Of a DNA stretch of 64,000 bases, positions 17,430 through 26,746 are shown piece after piece; within the stretch, counting starts at the first letter, position 1; every line of letters starts with the position of its first letter. The notes under the pieces were generated by a model that was given only the letters and a program-made list of their open reading frames with translations, did no database searches and was not told where the DNA came from. Location: positions 2,294,001-2,358,000 of the forward strand of contig NZ_JABRVS010000001.1 of the NCBI RefSeq assembly GCF_013248905.1, given 5' to 3'. The DNA comes from Shewanella sp. VB17 (GTDB lineage Bacteria; Pseudomonadota; Gammaproteobacteria; Enterobacterales; Shewanellaceae). Made by a program: the position numbers and the translations under genes.

Positions 17430-18137
17430 ATGAATTTGAATATTGCAGTTTATCGCTATAATCCTGATGTAGACGCTAAGCCTTACATGAAGGATTACAC
17501 ATTAGAAGTAGCAGAAGGTACCGACATGATGGTCCTTGATGCGCTGATATTGTTAAAAGAGCAAGACCCAACATTAGCGTTTCGTCGCTCATGCCGTGAA
17601 GGTGTTTGTGGCAGTGATGGCGTTAATATGAACGGTAAAAATGGGTTGGCTTGTATTACGCCAGTTTCTACCTTTCAAGGTAAAAAAATACAGATCAGAC
17701 CGCTGCCAGGTATGCCAGTGGTACGTGATGTTATTGTGGACTTAAGTCAGTTCTACAAGCAATATGAAAAAATCAAGCCTTACTTGATTAACGATGAAAA
17801 AACGCCTGCGCGTGAACATCTGCAATCGCCTGAGGAACGTGAACATTTAGATGGATTGTACGAATGCATTATGTGTGCGTGCTGTTCGACTGCTTGCCCA
17901 TCTTTTTGGTGGAATCCTGATAAATTTATTGGTCCAAGTGGACTACTACATGCTTATCGTTTTCTCATTGATAGTCGCGATACTGCAACTGAAGAGCGTT
18001 TATCTGAACTCGATGATGCTTACAGTGTATTTCGCTGTCATGGGATTATGAACTGTGTGGATGTGTGTCCTAAAGGACTCAATCCAACAAAAGCAATTGG
18101 GCATATTAAGTCCATGTTGTTAAAAAGAGCAGTGTAA
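17430..18137 (+). CDS. sdhB: Succinate dehydrogenase iron-sulfur subunit
   Basis: Carries electrons from FAD to quinone through three clusters. 235 residues. The 2Fe-2S ligands are C55, C60 and C75 within CREGVCGSDG...GLAC, with D63 as in E. coli. The 4Fe-4S site reads CIMCACCSTACP and the 3Fe-4S site CHGIMNCVDVCPKG. The frame is open from 17385, but ATG 17430 has AAGGA upstream and matches the family start. It ends the sdh group before a terminator-like hairpin. Confidence 0.96.
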   Translation: MNLNIAVYRYNPDVDAKPYMKDYTLEVAEGTDMMVLDALILLKEQDPTLAFRRSCREGVCGSDGVNMNGKNGLACITPVSTFQGKKIQIRPLPGMPVVRDVIVDLSQFYKQYEKIKPYLINDEKTPAREHLQSPEEREHLDGLYECIMCACCSTACPSFWWNPDKFIGPSGLLHAYRFLIDSRDTATEERLSELDDAYSVFRCHGIMNCVDVCPKGLNPTKAIGHIKSMLLKRAV

Positions 18138-18180
18138 ATGCAATATCAAGAGCTTAAATCAATAATAACATAGCTCGAAT

Positions 18181-18216
18181 AGAGTCACTTTTCTTTTTTT
18201 GAGAAGTGACTCTTTT
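18181..18216 (+). terminator. Hairpin with T-run between sdhB and sucA
   Basis: Ten-base-pair stem AGAGTCACTT / AAGTGACTCT with a 13-base T-rich loop, followed by TTTT. It lies 43 bases after sdhB. It may terminate or attenuate the sdh transcript; a TATAAT at 18218-18223 directly follows, suggesting a separate start for sucA. Confidence 0.7.
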
Positions 18217-18356
18217 GTATAATGAAACTACAATTTGTCGTGAAGTCTAGATAATTTAGATTTTGGATGACAACGATTGTGCATTTCTTGTTTTATCATA
18301 AAGAATGCATACTTAAGACTTGGCTAAGTTCGTGTATAAGTTTGAAAGGAATAGAA

Positions 18357-21179
18357 ATGCACCAAGGCATCATGAAAGCCTGGCTCGAATCATCACACTT
18401 AAGTGGTGCAAACTCGACCTATGTAGAAGAGATGTATGAAGCCTATCAAGAAGACCCTCAGTCTGTTGCTTCAGACTGGCAAGCGGTGTTTGATAACCTC
18501 CCTTATGCGAACGGCACATCGAAAGATGTACCGGAAGCTGCTCATTCAAAAGTACGTGATTATTTTCGTAGTTTAGCATTAGAAGGAAGTCATAAGGGCG
18601 TCGCCCGCGTAACCGATCCTGAAGTCGATGCTAAGCAAGTTAAAGTCCTGCAGATGATTAATGCTCATCGATTCCGTGGCCACCAGAATGCAAATTTAGA
18701 CCCTCTGGCGCTTTGGAAACGTGAGCCAGTCTCTGAGTTGGACCCTGCCTTCCATGGATTAACTCGCGAAGATATGCAGCGTGAATTCAATACCGGTTCC
18801 TTTGCTCATCGTGGTGACACTATGAAGCTTGGTGATCTTGTTAACGCCTTGAAAGCCACTTACTGTGGTTCAATTGGCTCTGAATACATGCATATCACTG
18901 ATACCGATGAGAAACGCTGGATACAGCAAAGGTTAGAGCCTTCTTTAGGTAGCGCTAATTACGATAAATCGGTTAAAAAACGTATCCTCGAAGGCTTAAA
19001 TGCCGCAGAAGGTATGGAAAAATATCTCGGTGCCAAATTTCCTGGCGCAAAACGTTTCTCATTGGAAGGTGGCGATGCGTTAGTGCCTATGATGCGAGAG
19101 ATCTTGTATCGTGCAGGCGAAGCGGGCACTAGAGAAGTGGTTGTGGGCATGGCTCACCGTGGTCGCCTGAATCTGCTGGTGAATATCTTAGGTAAAAAGC
19201 CTTCAGAACTGTTTGATGAATTTGCCGGAAAGCACAGCGATGACGTCAATGGTTCTGGTGACGTTAAATACCACCAAGGTTTTTCTTCTGACTTCCAGAC
19301 ACCTGGTGGTAATATTCACCTAGCATTGGCTTTTAATCCTTCTCATCTTGAGATTGTTAATCCTGTGGTGATGGGCTCAGTACGTGCACGTCTTGATCGT
19401 CGGGGTTGTGATTCTGGCTTGTTAGTTTTGCCTATTACCATACATGGTGATTCAGCCATCACAGGCCAAGGTATTGTGCAAGAGACATTTAACATGTCTC
19501 AGACTCGCGGTTTCACAGTGGGTGGTAGCATCCGAATCGTGATTAATAATCAAGTTGGTTTCACTACTTCTGCAACTGAAGATGTACGTTCAACTGAATA
19601 TTGTACCGATATTGCTAAGATGGTGCAGGCACCCATTTTTCATGTGAATGCGGATGATCCTGAAGCCGTTGCGTTTGTTTCTCAATTAGCGGTTGATTAT
19701 CGCAATGAGTTTAAACGAGATGTGGTGATAGATCTTGTTTGTTATCGTCGTCACGGTCATAACGAAGCCGATGAGCCAAGTGCAACTCAGCCTTTGATGT
19801 ATGCCAAGATAAAAAAACATCCCACACCACGTAAAATTTATGCAGATCGATTGATTGCAGAAAAGACCTTCGCTGCTGATGATGTGACTTCGATGGTTAA
19901 TCATTATCGAGATGCGCTTGATCATGGCGATTGTGTCGTGTCTGAATGGCGTCCAATGACGTTACATTCGGGCGATTGGTCTCCTTACATCAACAAAGAG
20001 TGGGATGAAGATTACCCCGCTCAAATGTCGATGGAGCGTATCAAGAATTTAGCTGAAAAAATCAGTCATGTGCCTGCAAGCCACAAACTTCAATCGCGTG
20101 TGGCTAAAATTTACAAAGATCGTGCTTTAATGGCCAGTGGTGAGAAGTTGCTTGATTGGGGGTTTGCAGAAACCTTAGCTTACGCCTCTATTGTTGAAGA
20201 TAAGAAACGTATCCGTATAACAGGTCAAGATTCTGGTCGTGGTACTTTCTTTCATCGACACGCTGTATTGCATAATCAAAACGATGCTACAGCCTATTTG
20301 CCACTGCGTAACATTGCTGATGAGCAAGGTCCTATTGACATTACAGATTCTGTTTTGTCAGAAGCCTCTGTACTTGCATTTGAATATGGTTATGCGACGG
20401 CAGAACCAAGTGGATTAACCCTTTGGGAAGCACAGTTTGGTGATTTTGCTAACTGTGCTCAAGTTGTTATTGACCAATTTTTATCATCGGGTGAGCAGAA
20501 GTGGGGACGCCTATGTGGTTTGACTCTTCTATTACCTCATGGTTATGAAGGTCAAGGACCTGAACACTCGAGTGCACGACTTGAGCGTTTCCTACAACTG
20601 TGTGCCAACCACAATATGCAGGTTTGTGTGCCGTCAACACCGGCGCAGGTTTACCATATGTTACGACGACAGGTTGTAAGACCGATGCGTCGGCCATTGG
20701 TCGTGATGTCTCCTAAATCTTTATTGCGTCATCCATTAGCGGTATCTTCGATGGAGGAACTTGCTCAGGGAACATTCCAAAATGTTATTCCTGAAATTGA
20801 TGGTCTAGACAGCAGTAAAGTTGACCGAGTCGTATTCTGTAGCGGTAAGGTGTACTTTGAGTTGTTAGAAAAACGTCGCAAGGAAAATGTGACCAATGTA
20901 GCCTTGATTCGTTTGGAACAATTATACCCGTTCCCACACGAAGATATGGATACAATATTATCTGAATATCAACATGTTAAAGATTTTGTTTGGTGTCAGG
21001 AAGAGCCTCAAAACCAAGGTGCTTGGTATTGCAGTCAGCACCATTTCTGGACGTCGGTTCCAGCAGGTGCAAAGTTAATCTACGCGGGACGAGAAGCATC
21101 TGCTGCACCCGCGTGTGGTTATCCTGCACTGCACGCCAAAGAGCAAGAATCTTTGATTAAAAGCGCATTAAAACTGTAG
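18357..21179 (+). CDS. sucA: 2-oxoglutarate dehydrogenase E1 component
   Basis: Thiamine-diphosphate-dependent decarboxylase of the 2-oxoglutarate dehydrogenase complex. 940 residues. The N-terminal helix MHQGIMKAWLESSHLSGAN is the family's E2-binding start. The core carries GMAHRGRLNLL, HGDSAITGQG, and INNQVGFTTS of the diphosphate-binding region, and the C-terminal transketolase-like domain has EAQFGDFANCAQ. The longest frame starts at 18267, but ATG 18357 has AAAGGAA at a proper distance and the correct N-terminus. sucB follows after 29 bases. Confidence 0.97.
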   Translation: MHQGIMKAWLESSHLSGANSTYVEEMYEAYQEDPQSVASDWQAVFDNLPYANGTSKDVPEAAHSKVRDYFRSLALEGSHKGVARVTDPEVDAKQVKVLQMINAHRFRGHQNANLDPLALWKREPVSELDPAFHGLTREDMQREFNTGSFAHRGDTMKLGDLVNALKATYCGSIGSEYMHITDTDEKRWIQQRLEPSLGSANYDKSVKKRILEGLNAAEGMEKYLGAKFPGAKRFSLEGGDALVPMMREILYRAGEAGTREVVVGMAHRGRLNLLVNILGKKPSELFDEFAGKHSDDVNGSGDVKYHQGFSSDFQTPGGNIHLALAFNPSHLEIVNPVVMGSVRARLDRRGCDSGLLVLPITIHGDSAITGQGIVQETFNMSQTRGFTVGGSIRIVINNQVGFTTSATEDVRSTEYCTDIAKMVQAPIFHVNADDPEAVAFVSQLAVDYRNEFKRDVVIDLVCYRRHGHNEADEPSATQPLMYAKIKKHPTPRKIYADRLIAEKTFAADDVTSMVNHYRDALDHGDCVVSEWRPMTLHSGDWSPYINKEWDEDYPAQMSMERIKNLAEKISHVPASHKLQSRVAKIYKDRALMASGEKLLDWGFAETLAYASIVEDKKRIRITGQDSGRGTFFHRHAVLHNQNDATAYLPLRNIADEQGPIDITDSVLSEASVLAFEYGYATAEPSGLTLWEAQFGDFANCAQVVIDQFLSSGEQKWGRLCGLTLLLPHGYEGQGPEHSSARLERFLQLCANHNMQVCVPSTPAQVYHMLRRQVVRPMRRPLVVMSPKSLLRHPLAVSSMEELAQGTFQNVIPEIDGLDSSKVDRVVFCSGKVYFELLEKRRKENVTNVALIRLEQLYPFPHEDMDTILSEYQHVKDFVWCQEEPQNQGAWYCSQHHFWTSVPAGAKLIYAGREASAAPACGYPALHAKEQESLIKSALKL

Positions 21180-21208
21180 TAATAGACAAATTAAAAGGAT
21201 AGCTCCTC

Positions 21209-22390
21209 ATGAGTATCGAAATTAAGGTACCCGTACTACCAGAATCTGTTGCTGATGCAACTATTGCTACTTGGCATGTTCAGCCTGGAGAACACGTTTC
21301 ACGAGATCAAAATCTTGTTGATATTGAAACTGATAAGGTTGTGCTTGAAGTCGTTGCACCTGAAGATGGTTCAATTGCTGAGTTTCTAGCACATGAAGGT
21401 GATACCGTTCTCGGTGAAGCCGTGATTGCTAGATTTACCGCAGGTGCTGTAGCGGGTCAAGAAGTGACTAACACTGAATCGAATACTGCAGAAGTTGCAG
21501 ATGATTCTACTGATGCATTAAGTCCGTCTGTTCGCCGCCTATTAGGCGAACATGGTATTGAAGCAAACAAGGTTAAAGGTACAGGCACTGGCGGACGTAT
21601 TACTAAAGAAGACGTCGAAGCTTTTGTTAAAAATAAGTCAGCAACGCCTGCTGCAGTAAGTGCCCCCGTTGTTGTTGTGCCACAGGGTGAGCGCAGTCAG
21701 AAACGTGTGCCAATGTCACGTCTGCGTAAAACGATCGCTAATCGTTTGCTTGAAGCTAAAAATTCGACAGCCATGTTGACGACGTTTAACGAAGTCAACA
21801 TGAAACCGATTATGGATATCCGTAAGCAGTATCAAGAAGTGTTCGAGAAGCGCCATGGTATTCGTTTAGGTTTCATGTCTTTTTACATTAAGGCCGTTAC
21901 CGAAGCACTGAAACGTTTCCCTGAAGTGAACGCATCGATTGATGGTGATGATATTGTTTATCACAATTATTTTGATATCAGTATTGCAGTCTCGACTCCA
22001 CGTGGCTTGGTTACACCAGTGCTTCGTAACACCGATACCATGAGCCTTGCCGATATTGAACGTAATGTTCGTGAGCTTGCGCTTAAAGGCCGTGATGGTA
22101 AATTGACTGTTGAAGATATGACAGGAGGTAACTTCACCGTGACCAATGGCGGTGTGTTTGGCTCACTCATGTCGACGCCTATTCTTAATTTACCGCAGAG
22201 TGCGATCTTAGGCATGCATGCCATTAAGGATCGCCCTATGGCCGTGAATGGGCAAGTTGAAATTTTGCCTATGATGTACCTAGCATTATCTTACGATCAC
22301 CGTATTGTCGATGGTCGTGAGTCAGTTGGCTACTTGGTTGCCATTAAGGACTTCCTCGAAGATCCAACTCGTCTACTGCTTGATTTATAG
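21209..22390 (+). CDS. sucB: Dihydrolipoyl succinyltransferase (E2 of 2-oxoglutarate dehydrogenase)
   Basis: Core of the 2-oxoglutarate dehydrogenase complex, transferring the succinyl group to CoA. 393 residues. The lipoyl domain has the modified lysine K43 in ETDKV. The E3/E1-binding domain is around residues 105-140 (SPSVRRLLGEHGI). The catalytic domain ends with SYDHRIVDGRES near 360-371, containing the HxxxDG acyltransferase signature. AAAAGGATAG precedes the ATG. The E3 subunit (Lpd) is not in the window, as is usual. Confidence 0.97.
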   Translation: MSIEIKVPVLPESVADATIATWHVQPGEHVSRDQNLVDIETDKVVLEVVAPEDGSIAEFLAHEGDTVLGEAVIARFTAGAVAGQEVTNTESNTAEVADDSTDALSPSVRRLLGEHGIEANKVKGTGTGGRITKEDVEAFVKNKSATPAAVSAPVVVVPQGERSQKRVPMSRLRKTIANRLLEAKNSTAMLTTFNEVNMKPIMDIRKQYQEVFEKRHGIRLGFMSFYIKAVTEALKRFPEVNASIDGDDIVYHNYFDISIAVSTPRGLVTPVLRNTDTMSLADIERNVRELALKGRDGKLTVEDMTGGNFTVTNGGVFGSLMSTPILNLPQSAILGMHAIKDRPMAVNGQVEILPMMYLALSYDHRIVDGRESVGYLVAIKDFLEDPTRLLLDL

Positions 22391-22445
22391 TTAGCAGTGA
22401 CAACTGACCAGTCGTCTCACATGGAGCGATTGGTGTACCCTCGTG

Positions 22446-22464
22446 ACTGGCCATTAAGGCCAGT
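22446..22464 (+). other. Intercistronic hairpin between sucB and sucC
   Basis: Perfect seven-base-pair stem ACTGGCC / GGCCAGT with a five-base loop ATTAA, 34 bases before the sucC ATG. An upstream segment near 22400 (CAACTGACCAGT) could compete for the same arms. No T-run follows, so it looks like an mRNA processing or stability element, not a terminator. Confidence 0.5.
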
Positions 22465-22497
22465 TGGATTTGATAAGAAGTATACGGATAGATCATC

Positions 22498-23664
22498 ATG
22501 AATTTGCATGAGTATCAGGCGAAATCTTTATTTGCCGAATATGGTTTACCAGTGTCAGAAGGCTTTGCATGTGATACTGCTCAAGAAGCAGTTGAAGCAG
22601 CAGGTCATATTGGCGGTGATATGTGGGTTGTTAAGTGTCAAGTACACGCAGGCGGCCGTGGTAAAGCAGGTGGCGTAAAAGTTACTGGCGATAAAAACGA
22701 AATTAGAGCATTTGCTGAACATTGGTTAGGTAAAAATCTTGTCACTTATCAAACTGATGAGAAAGGTCAGCCAGTCGCTAAAATTTTAGTAGAAAGCTGT
22801 ACTGACATAGCTAACGAATTGTACCTCGGTGCCGTTGTTGACCGTGCTTCACGTCGCGTTGTATTTATGGCGTCTACTGAAGGTGGTGTTGAGATTGAGA
22901 CTGTGGCTGAAGAAACGCCAGAGCTTATCCACAAAGCTATTATCGATCCACTAGCGGGTCCTCAACCTTACCAAGCTCGTGATCTTGGCTTTAAACTGGG
23001 CCTTAACCCGACTCAGCTGAAGCAATTTACAAAAGTCTTTATGGGCTTAGCGAAAATGTTTGAAGATCATGATTTCGCACTACTTGAAATCAACCCGCTT
23101 GTGATCACGACAGAGGGCAATATTCACTGTTTAGATGGTAAGATTGGCATCGATGGTAATGCACTTTACCGTCAACCAAAAATTCGTGAAATGCACGATC
23201 CATCACAAGATGATGCTCGTGAAGCTCATGCTGCTAAGTTTGAACTTAACTATGTTGCACTTGATGGAAATGTAGGTTGCATGGTTAACGGTGCAGGCCT
23301 TGCTATGGGAACGATGGATATTGTCAATCTACACGGTGGCAAGCCAGCTAACTTCCTAGATGTTGGGGGCGGAGCGACCAAAGAACGTGTTGCTGAAGCA
23401 TTTAAAATCATTTTATCTGATGACAATGTTAAAGCGGTTCTGGTTAACATCTTCGGTGGCATCGTTCGTTGTGACATGATTGCTGAAGGTATCATCGGTG
23501 CAGTTAAAGAGGTCGGTGTAACCGTACCTGTTGTTGTTCGTCTTGAAGGAACTAATGCTGATCTTGGTCGTGAAGTGTTAGCGAATTCAGGTCTTGATAT
23601 TATCGCAGCTACAAGTCTAACTGACGCAGCTGAGCAAGTTGTTAAAGCTGCGGGAGGCAAATAA
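22498..23664 (+). CDS. sucC: Succinyl-CoA synthetase beta subunit
   Basis: ADP/GDP-forming succinyl-CoA ligase, beta chain, carrying the ATP-grasp nucleotide domain. 388 residues, identical in length to E. coli SucC. It begins MNLHEYQAKSLFAEYGLP, includes VKCQVHAGGRGKAGGVK (about 46-62), the metal-binding EINPLV segment near 199, and the C-terminal NIFGGIVRCDMIAEGI. Its stop shares one base with the sucD ATG (TAATG), giving coupled translation of the two subunits. Confidence 0.97.
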   Translation: MNLHEYQAKSLFAEYGLPVSEGFACDTAQEAVEAAGHIGGDMWVVKCQVHAGGRGKAGGVKVTGDKNEIRAFAEHWLGKNLVTYQTDEKGQPVAKILVESCTDIANELYLGAVVDRASRRVVFMASTEGGVEIETVAEETPELIHKAIIDPLAGPQPYQARDLGFKLGLNPTQLKQFTKVFMGLAKMFEDHDFALLEINPLVITTEGNIHCLDGKIGIDGNALYRQPKIREMHDPSQDDAREAHAAKFELNYVALDGNVGCMVNGAGLAMGTMDIVNLHGGKPANFLDVGGGATKERVAEAFKIILSDDNVKAVLVNIFGGIVRCDMIAEGIIGAVKEVGVTVPVVVRLEGTNADLGREVLANSGLDIIAATSLTDAAEQVVKAAGGK

Positions 23665-24536
23665 TGTCTGTCTTAATCAATAAAGAGACTAAAGTGATCT
23701 GTCAGGGTTTTACTGGCGGACAAGGTACTTTTCACTCTGAGCAAGCTATCGATTACGGTACGCTAATGGTCGGCGGTGTTTCACCAGGAAAAGGGGGGCA
23801 GGTTCACTTAGGCCTGCCTGTGTTTAATACTGTTAAGGATGCGGTAGCTCAAACGGGTGCAACAGCATCAGTTATCTATGTGCCGGCTCCTTTTTGTAAA
23901 GATGCAATCTTTGAAGCGATTGACGGTGGCATTGAGCTCATCGTTTGTATCACTGAAGGGATCCCAACATTAGATATGCTTCAAGTTAAAGTTAAGCTTG
24001 AAGAAACTGGTGTTCGTATGATTGGTCCTAACTGCCCAGGTGTTATTACACCTGGTGAGTGTAAGATTGGTATCATGCCAGGACACATTCATTTACCTGG
24101 AAAAGTCGGTATTGTTTCTCGCTCTGGTACGTTGACGTACGAAGCGGTTAAGCAAACGACTGATGAAGGTTTTGGTCAGTCTACTTGTGTTGGTATTGGT
24201 GGTGACCCAATTCCTGGTACTAACTTCATCGATGTTTTGGAAATGTTCCAAAACGATCCACAAACAGAAGCCATTGTCATGATTGGTGAAATTGGTGGTA
24301 CAGCTGAAGAAGAAGCGGCTGATTACATCAAAGCTAACGTGACTAAGCCTGTTGTTTCATACATTGCTGGTGTTACTGCACCTGAAGGTAAGCGTATGGG
24401 ACATGCCGGTGCTATCATTGCTGGTGGTAAAGGTACTGCTGAAGATAAGTTTGCTGCGCTTGAAGCAGCAGGCGTGACAACTGTGCGTTCACTTGCTGAT
24501 ATCGGTAAGGCATTGCGTACACGCACTGGTTGGTAA
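23664..24536 (+). CDS. sucD: Succinyl-CoA synthetase alpha subunit
   Basis: Alpha chain, binding CoA and forming the phosphohistidine intermediate. 290 residues. CoA-binding region GFTGGQGTFHSEQAI near residue 15, GPNCPGVITPGE around 120-135, and the active-site histidine in GHAGAIIAGG near residue 247. It completes the suc block and is followed within 25 bases by a strong terminator. Confidence 0.97.
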   Translation: MSVLINKETKVICQGFTGGQGTFHSEQAIDYGTLMVGGVSPGKGGQVHLGLPVFNTVKDAVAQTGATASVIYVPAPFCKDAIFEAIDGGIELIVCITEGIPTLDMLQVKVKLEETGVRMIGPNCPGVITPGECKIGIMPGHIHLPGKVGIVSRSGTLTYEAVKQTTDEGFGQSTCVGIGGDPIPGTNFIDVLEMFQNDPQTEAIVMIGEIGGTAEEEAADYIKANVTKPVVSYIAGVTAPEGKRMGHAGAIIAGGKGTAEDKFAALEAAGVTTVRSLADIGKALRTRTGW

Positions 24537-24556
24537 TGTCATACTAGACCTGGTTT

Positions 24557-24582
24557 AAAAAAGGCGCCTATGGCGCCTTTTT
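24557..24582 (+). terminator. Terminator of the suc operon
   Basis: AAAAAAGGCGCC, three-base loop TAT, GGCGCC, then TTTTT. The six G/C pairs extended by A/T pairs make a strong terminator, possibly working in both directions. Confidence 0.93.
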
Positions 24583-24760
24583 ATTTTTCGCTGACAACGC
24601 ATTATATATTCTGCCCTGTTTTTTCATTCGTTAGTTCAATGTTCAGTCTATTGATAGTTGTGTTTATTTACTTGTTGATACAATGAATGAATTTTCCTCA
24701 GTAAGGATGACTTTATTCTATTCTCATAGACAACAGTAAAGTTCGCTGCAGCCATATTAT

Positions 24761-24800
24761 TTACCCATTTACCCATTTACCCATTTACCCATTTACTCAG
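24761..24800 (+). repeat. Short tandem repeat, unit TTACCCAT
   Basis: Four perfect copies of the eight-base unit TTACCCAT (24761-24792) followed by a degenerate fifth TTACTCAG. It lies in non-coding sequence, so copy number could vary by slippage without a frame effect. Confidence 0.95.
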
Positions 24801-24833
24801 GTTGATTGTTTTTACATTAGGCGATGATGTGCC

Positions 24834-24868
24834 AGTCAATATCTGCTTAAACATTTCATATATTGACT
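24834..24868. promoter_or_regulatory. Inverted repeat, candidate operator
   Basis: Perfect nine-base arms AGTCAATAT and ATATTGACT separated by 17 bases. The spacing suits a dimeric regulator or a weak hairpin. No regulator gene lies next to it. Confidence 0.45.
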
Positions 24869-24922
24869 CCATGAGTCGGGCTGATGGCATTTGCTGACGA
24901 AGTTATAGCGGAGAGAGAACTC

Positions 24923-25084
24923 ATGCAGAGTCTCTCTTATTTTGAAGATAATTTATTGACGCTAACTCACGGGGTGAAATTTTTCAATCAGTGTAAAGCT
25001 ATTACGCTAATATTTATTATGTGTTCTCTTCTTCTATTAATAGACATTCACGATATTCAACTATTGCTGTTTGAAGCTGGCTAA
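24923..25084 (+). CDS. Possible 53-residue membrane protein
   Basis: Frame from ATG 24923, with GGAGAGAG ending at a suitable distance upstream (an upstream ATG at 24884 lacks such a site). The product MQSLSYFEDNLL... has one strongly hydrophobic helix around residues 27-40 (LIFIMCSLLLLIDI). Its TAA shares a base with an ATG of the transporter frame (25084), so the two could be coupled. No known family. It may instead be a leader of the transporter gene. Confidence 0.4.
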   Translation: MQSLSYFEDNLLTLTHGVKFFNQCKAITLIFIMCSLLLLIDIHDIQLLLFEAG

Positions 25085-25137
25085 TGAGTAGAAAAACACC
25101 TTCTAACATACCTCTAATACGTAAGAAAGGGATCTGT

Positions 25138-26259
25138 ATGTCTACAAATGCTCAAATTGAATTCAGTAAGGAAATAGGACCTAATTGGTTTGCTTCTGTG
25201 ATGGGGACAGGGATCATTGCTAATGCTGCGGTAGGTTTGCCTTGGTTTGGTGAGCATTTAAGCAGCCTAGGTTTGGCTATATGGTTACTTGCATCAATAA
25301 TGTTATTTTTTATGCTACTGATAAAAATAGTTCAGACGGTTATGAATCCTCATATTATCAAGAGGCAATTTAATGATCCGGTTATGGCGCAGTTTTTTGG
25401 AGCGCCACCAATGGCAATACTGACTGTGGCTGGAGGAACTGTCTTATTCGGACCACAAATTATGCCTAGTGATGTAGCGATAATAATAGCATGGATACTT
25501 TGGATTTTAGGTACTGTTGGCGGATTAATTGCTGCTGTTATCATTCCTTATCGTCTTTTTACTCATCATAAAATCCGACATGACGCTGCTTTTGGTGGCT
25601 GGCTTATGCCTGTTGTTCCTCCGATGGTTTCAGCAGCGATGGGGGCAATGTTAATCCCTTATGCACAAAATATTGTTTTACAACAAACCCTTCTATATTT
25701 CTGTTATGCCATGTTTGGGATAAGTTTGATCAGTTCACTCATTATCATTACCATGATTTGGAGTCGCTTGGTTCATTCAGGGACATCTGGTGGTGCTCGA
25801 GCTCCTACTCTTTGGATTGTTTTAGGGCCTCTGGGACAATCAATTACTGCGGCGGGAGCCCTTGGAACTGTCGCGCTACTCGTTGTCGATGAACCCATGT
25901 CTACAAGCATAAATAATATGGCTATTATTTATGGTGTTCCTATCTGGGGCTTTGCTTTTTTCTGGTCGATATTAGCGGGTTTATTAACGATACGAGCACT
26001 GCGTAGAAAAATGCCTTTTTCATTGACTTGGTGGGCATTAACGTTCCCTGTAGGCACTTGTGTTACTGGAACCACACAATTGGCATTACATACTGGGTTA
26101 TGGGTGTTTGAATGTGCTGCGGTTATTTTATTTGCTGGCTTAATCTGTACTTGGCTTATTGCTGCTATTGGTACAATTAACGGAGTGAAAAATCGAAGCA
26201 TCATTCATAACCCAACGACACCTATACATATCGTTTCTAATAAAGACTACCTTGAATAG
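25138..26259 (+). CDS. TDT/SLAC1-family transporter
   Basis: 373-residue inner-membrane protein of the tellurite-resistance/dicarboxylate transporter (TDT, SLAC1-like) family, with about ten membrane helices. The opening GPNWFASVMGTGIIANA is the family hallmark, and the middle has VAGGTVLFGPQ and the later FPVGTCVTGTTQLA. Substrates in the family include C4-dicarboxylates, sulfite and other anions, so substrate here is open. ATG 25138 is chosen because of AAAGGGATCTGT before it; the frame also opens at 25084 in overlap with the small upstream frame. Confidence 0.75.
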   Translation: MSTNAQIEFSKEIGPNWFASVMGTGIIANAAVGLPWFGEHLSSLGLAIWLLASIMLFFMLLIKIVQTVMNPHIIKRQFNDPVMAQFFGAPPMAILTVAGGTVLFGPQIMPSDVAIIIAWILWILGTVGGLIAAVIIPYRLFTHHKIRHDAAFGGWLMPVVPPMVSAAMGAMLIPYAQNIVLQQTLLYFCYAMFGISLISSLIIITMIWSRLVHSGTSGGARAPTLWIVLGPLGQSITAAGALGTVALLVVDEPMSTSINNMAIIYGVPIWGFAFFWSILAGLLTIRALRRKMPFSLTWWALTFPVGTCVTGTTQLALHTGLWVFECAAVILFAGLICTWLIAAIGTINGVKNRSIIHNPTTPIHIVSNKDYLE

Positions 26260-26746
26260 ACATTATTCTAATGAGATCGACTAGCTGAAGTTTGGAATAT
26301 TAGCTTTGAGACCAAGCATGGTCAATTCTAGCCTATAGCAGATTATAACAACAGGTGCATCTTTACCTAATACTTTCATATTTGTTATAACCGCTATAAC
26401 TTTATTGTGAGTGACGTTAATGGTTATACTTAAGATTAAAAGGATGACTGGCGATTGTGAATTTAGTGAGCTTGATAACATGTTTATCAACACAACATTA
26501 TTTAGCAATTTTTTTGTCAGTTAAGGTATGTCTCTATTCGTCATTTATGTAGACACTTCAATTTTATGTATGTTGAATATATGTATAATTAGTCTAGATT
26601 TACCTATGTGAGCTGTGTAATTTCAAACAGTTATAGTGCTTATAAAATAAAGCATACTCGAGCAATAATATGGTTCACTCTTTCAACGATGGTAATGGAT
26701 ATATCTCCAGATCCTTTGGTTAATCATTTGATATTTGGATTATATA
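26260..26746. other. AT-rich intergenic region before the FadL-like gene
   Basis: 487 bases with no gene that I can support. A 75-codon frame on the minus strand (26281-26508) is low-complexity and hydrophobic, with no ribosome binding site or family. The 3' half is strongly AT-rich and presumably carries the promoter of the outer-membrane protein; I cannot name a specific operator. Confidence 0.5.

Larger units (their letters stand above)
24583..24922. other. Intergenic region before the TDT transporter
   Basis: 340 bases with no supported gene. It contains the TTACCCAT tandem repeat (24761-24800) and the inverted repeat AGTCAATAT / ATATTGACT (24834-24868), both listed separately. The inverted repeat lies about 55 bases before the first downstream start and could be an operator for the transporter group. 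Confidence 0.5.

Noticed and set aside
23250..23660. 136-codon minus-strand frame inside sucC
   Set aside because: Shadow of the sucC coding sequence with Pro/Thr/Ser-rich composition.
24761..24800. CRISPR-like array
   Set aside because: The eight-base units are directly tandem with no spacers; simple sequence repeat only.
26281..26508. 75-codon minus-strand frame before the FadL-like gene
   Set aside because: Hydrophobic, low-complexity product without ribosome binding site or recognisable features.
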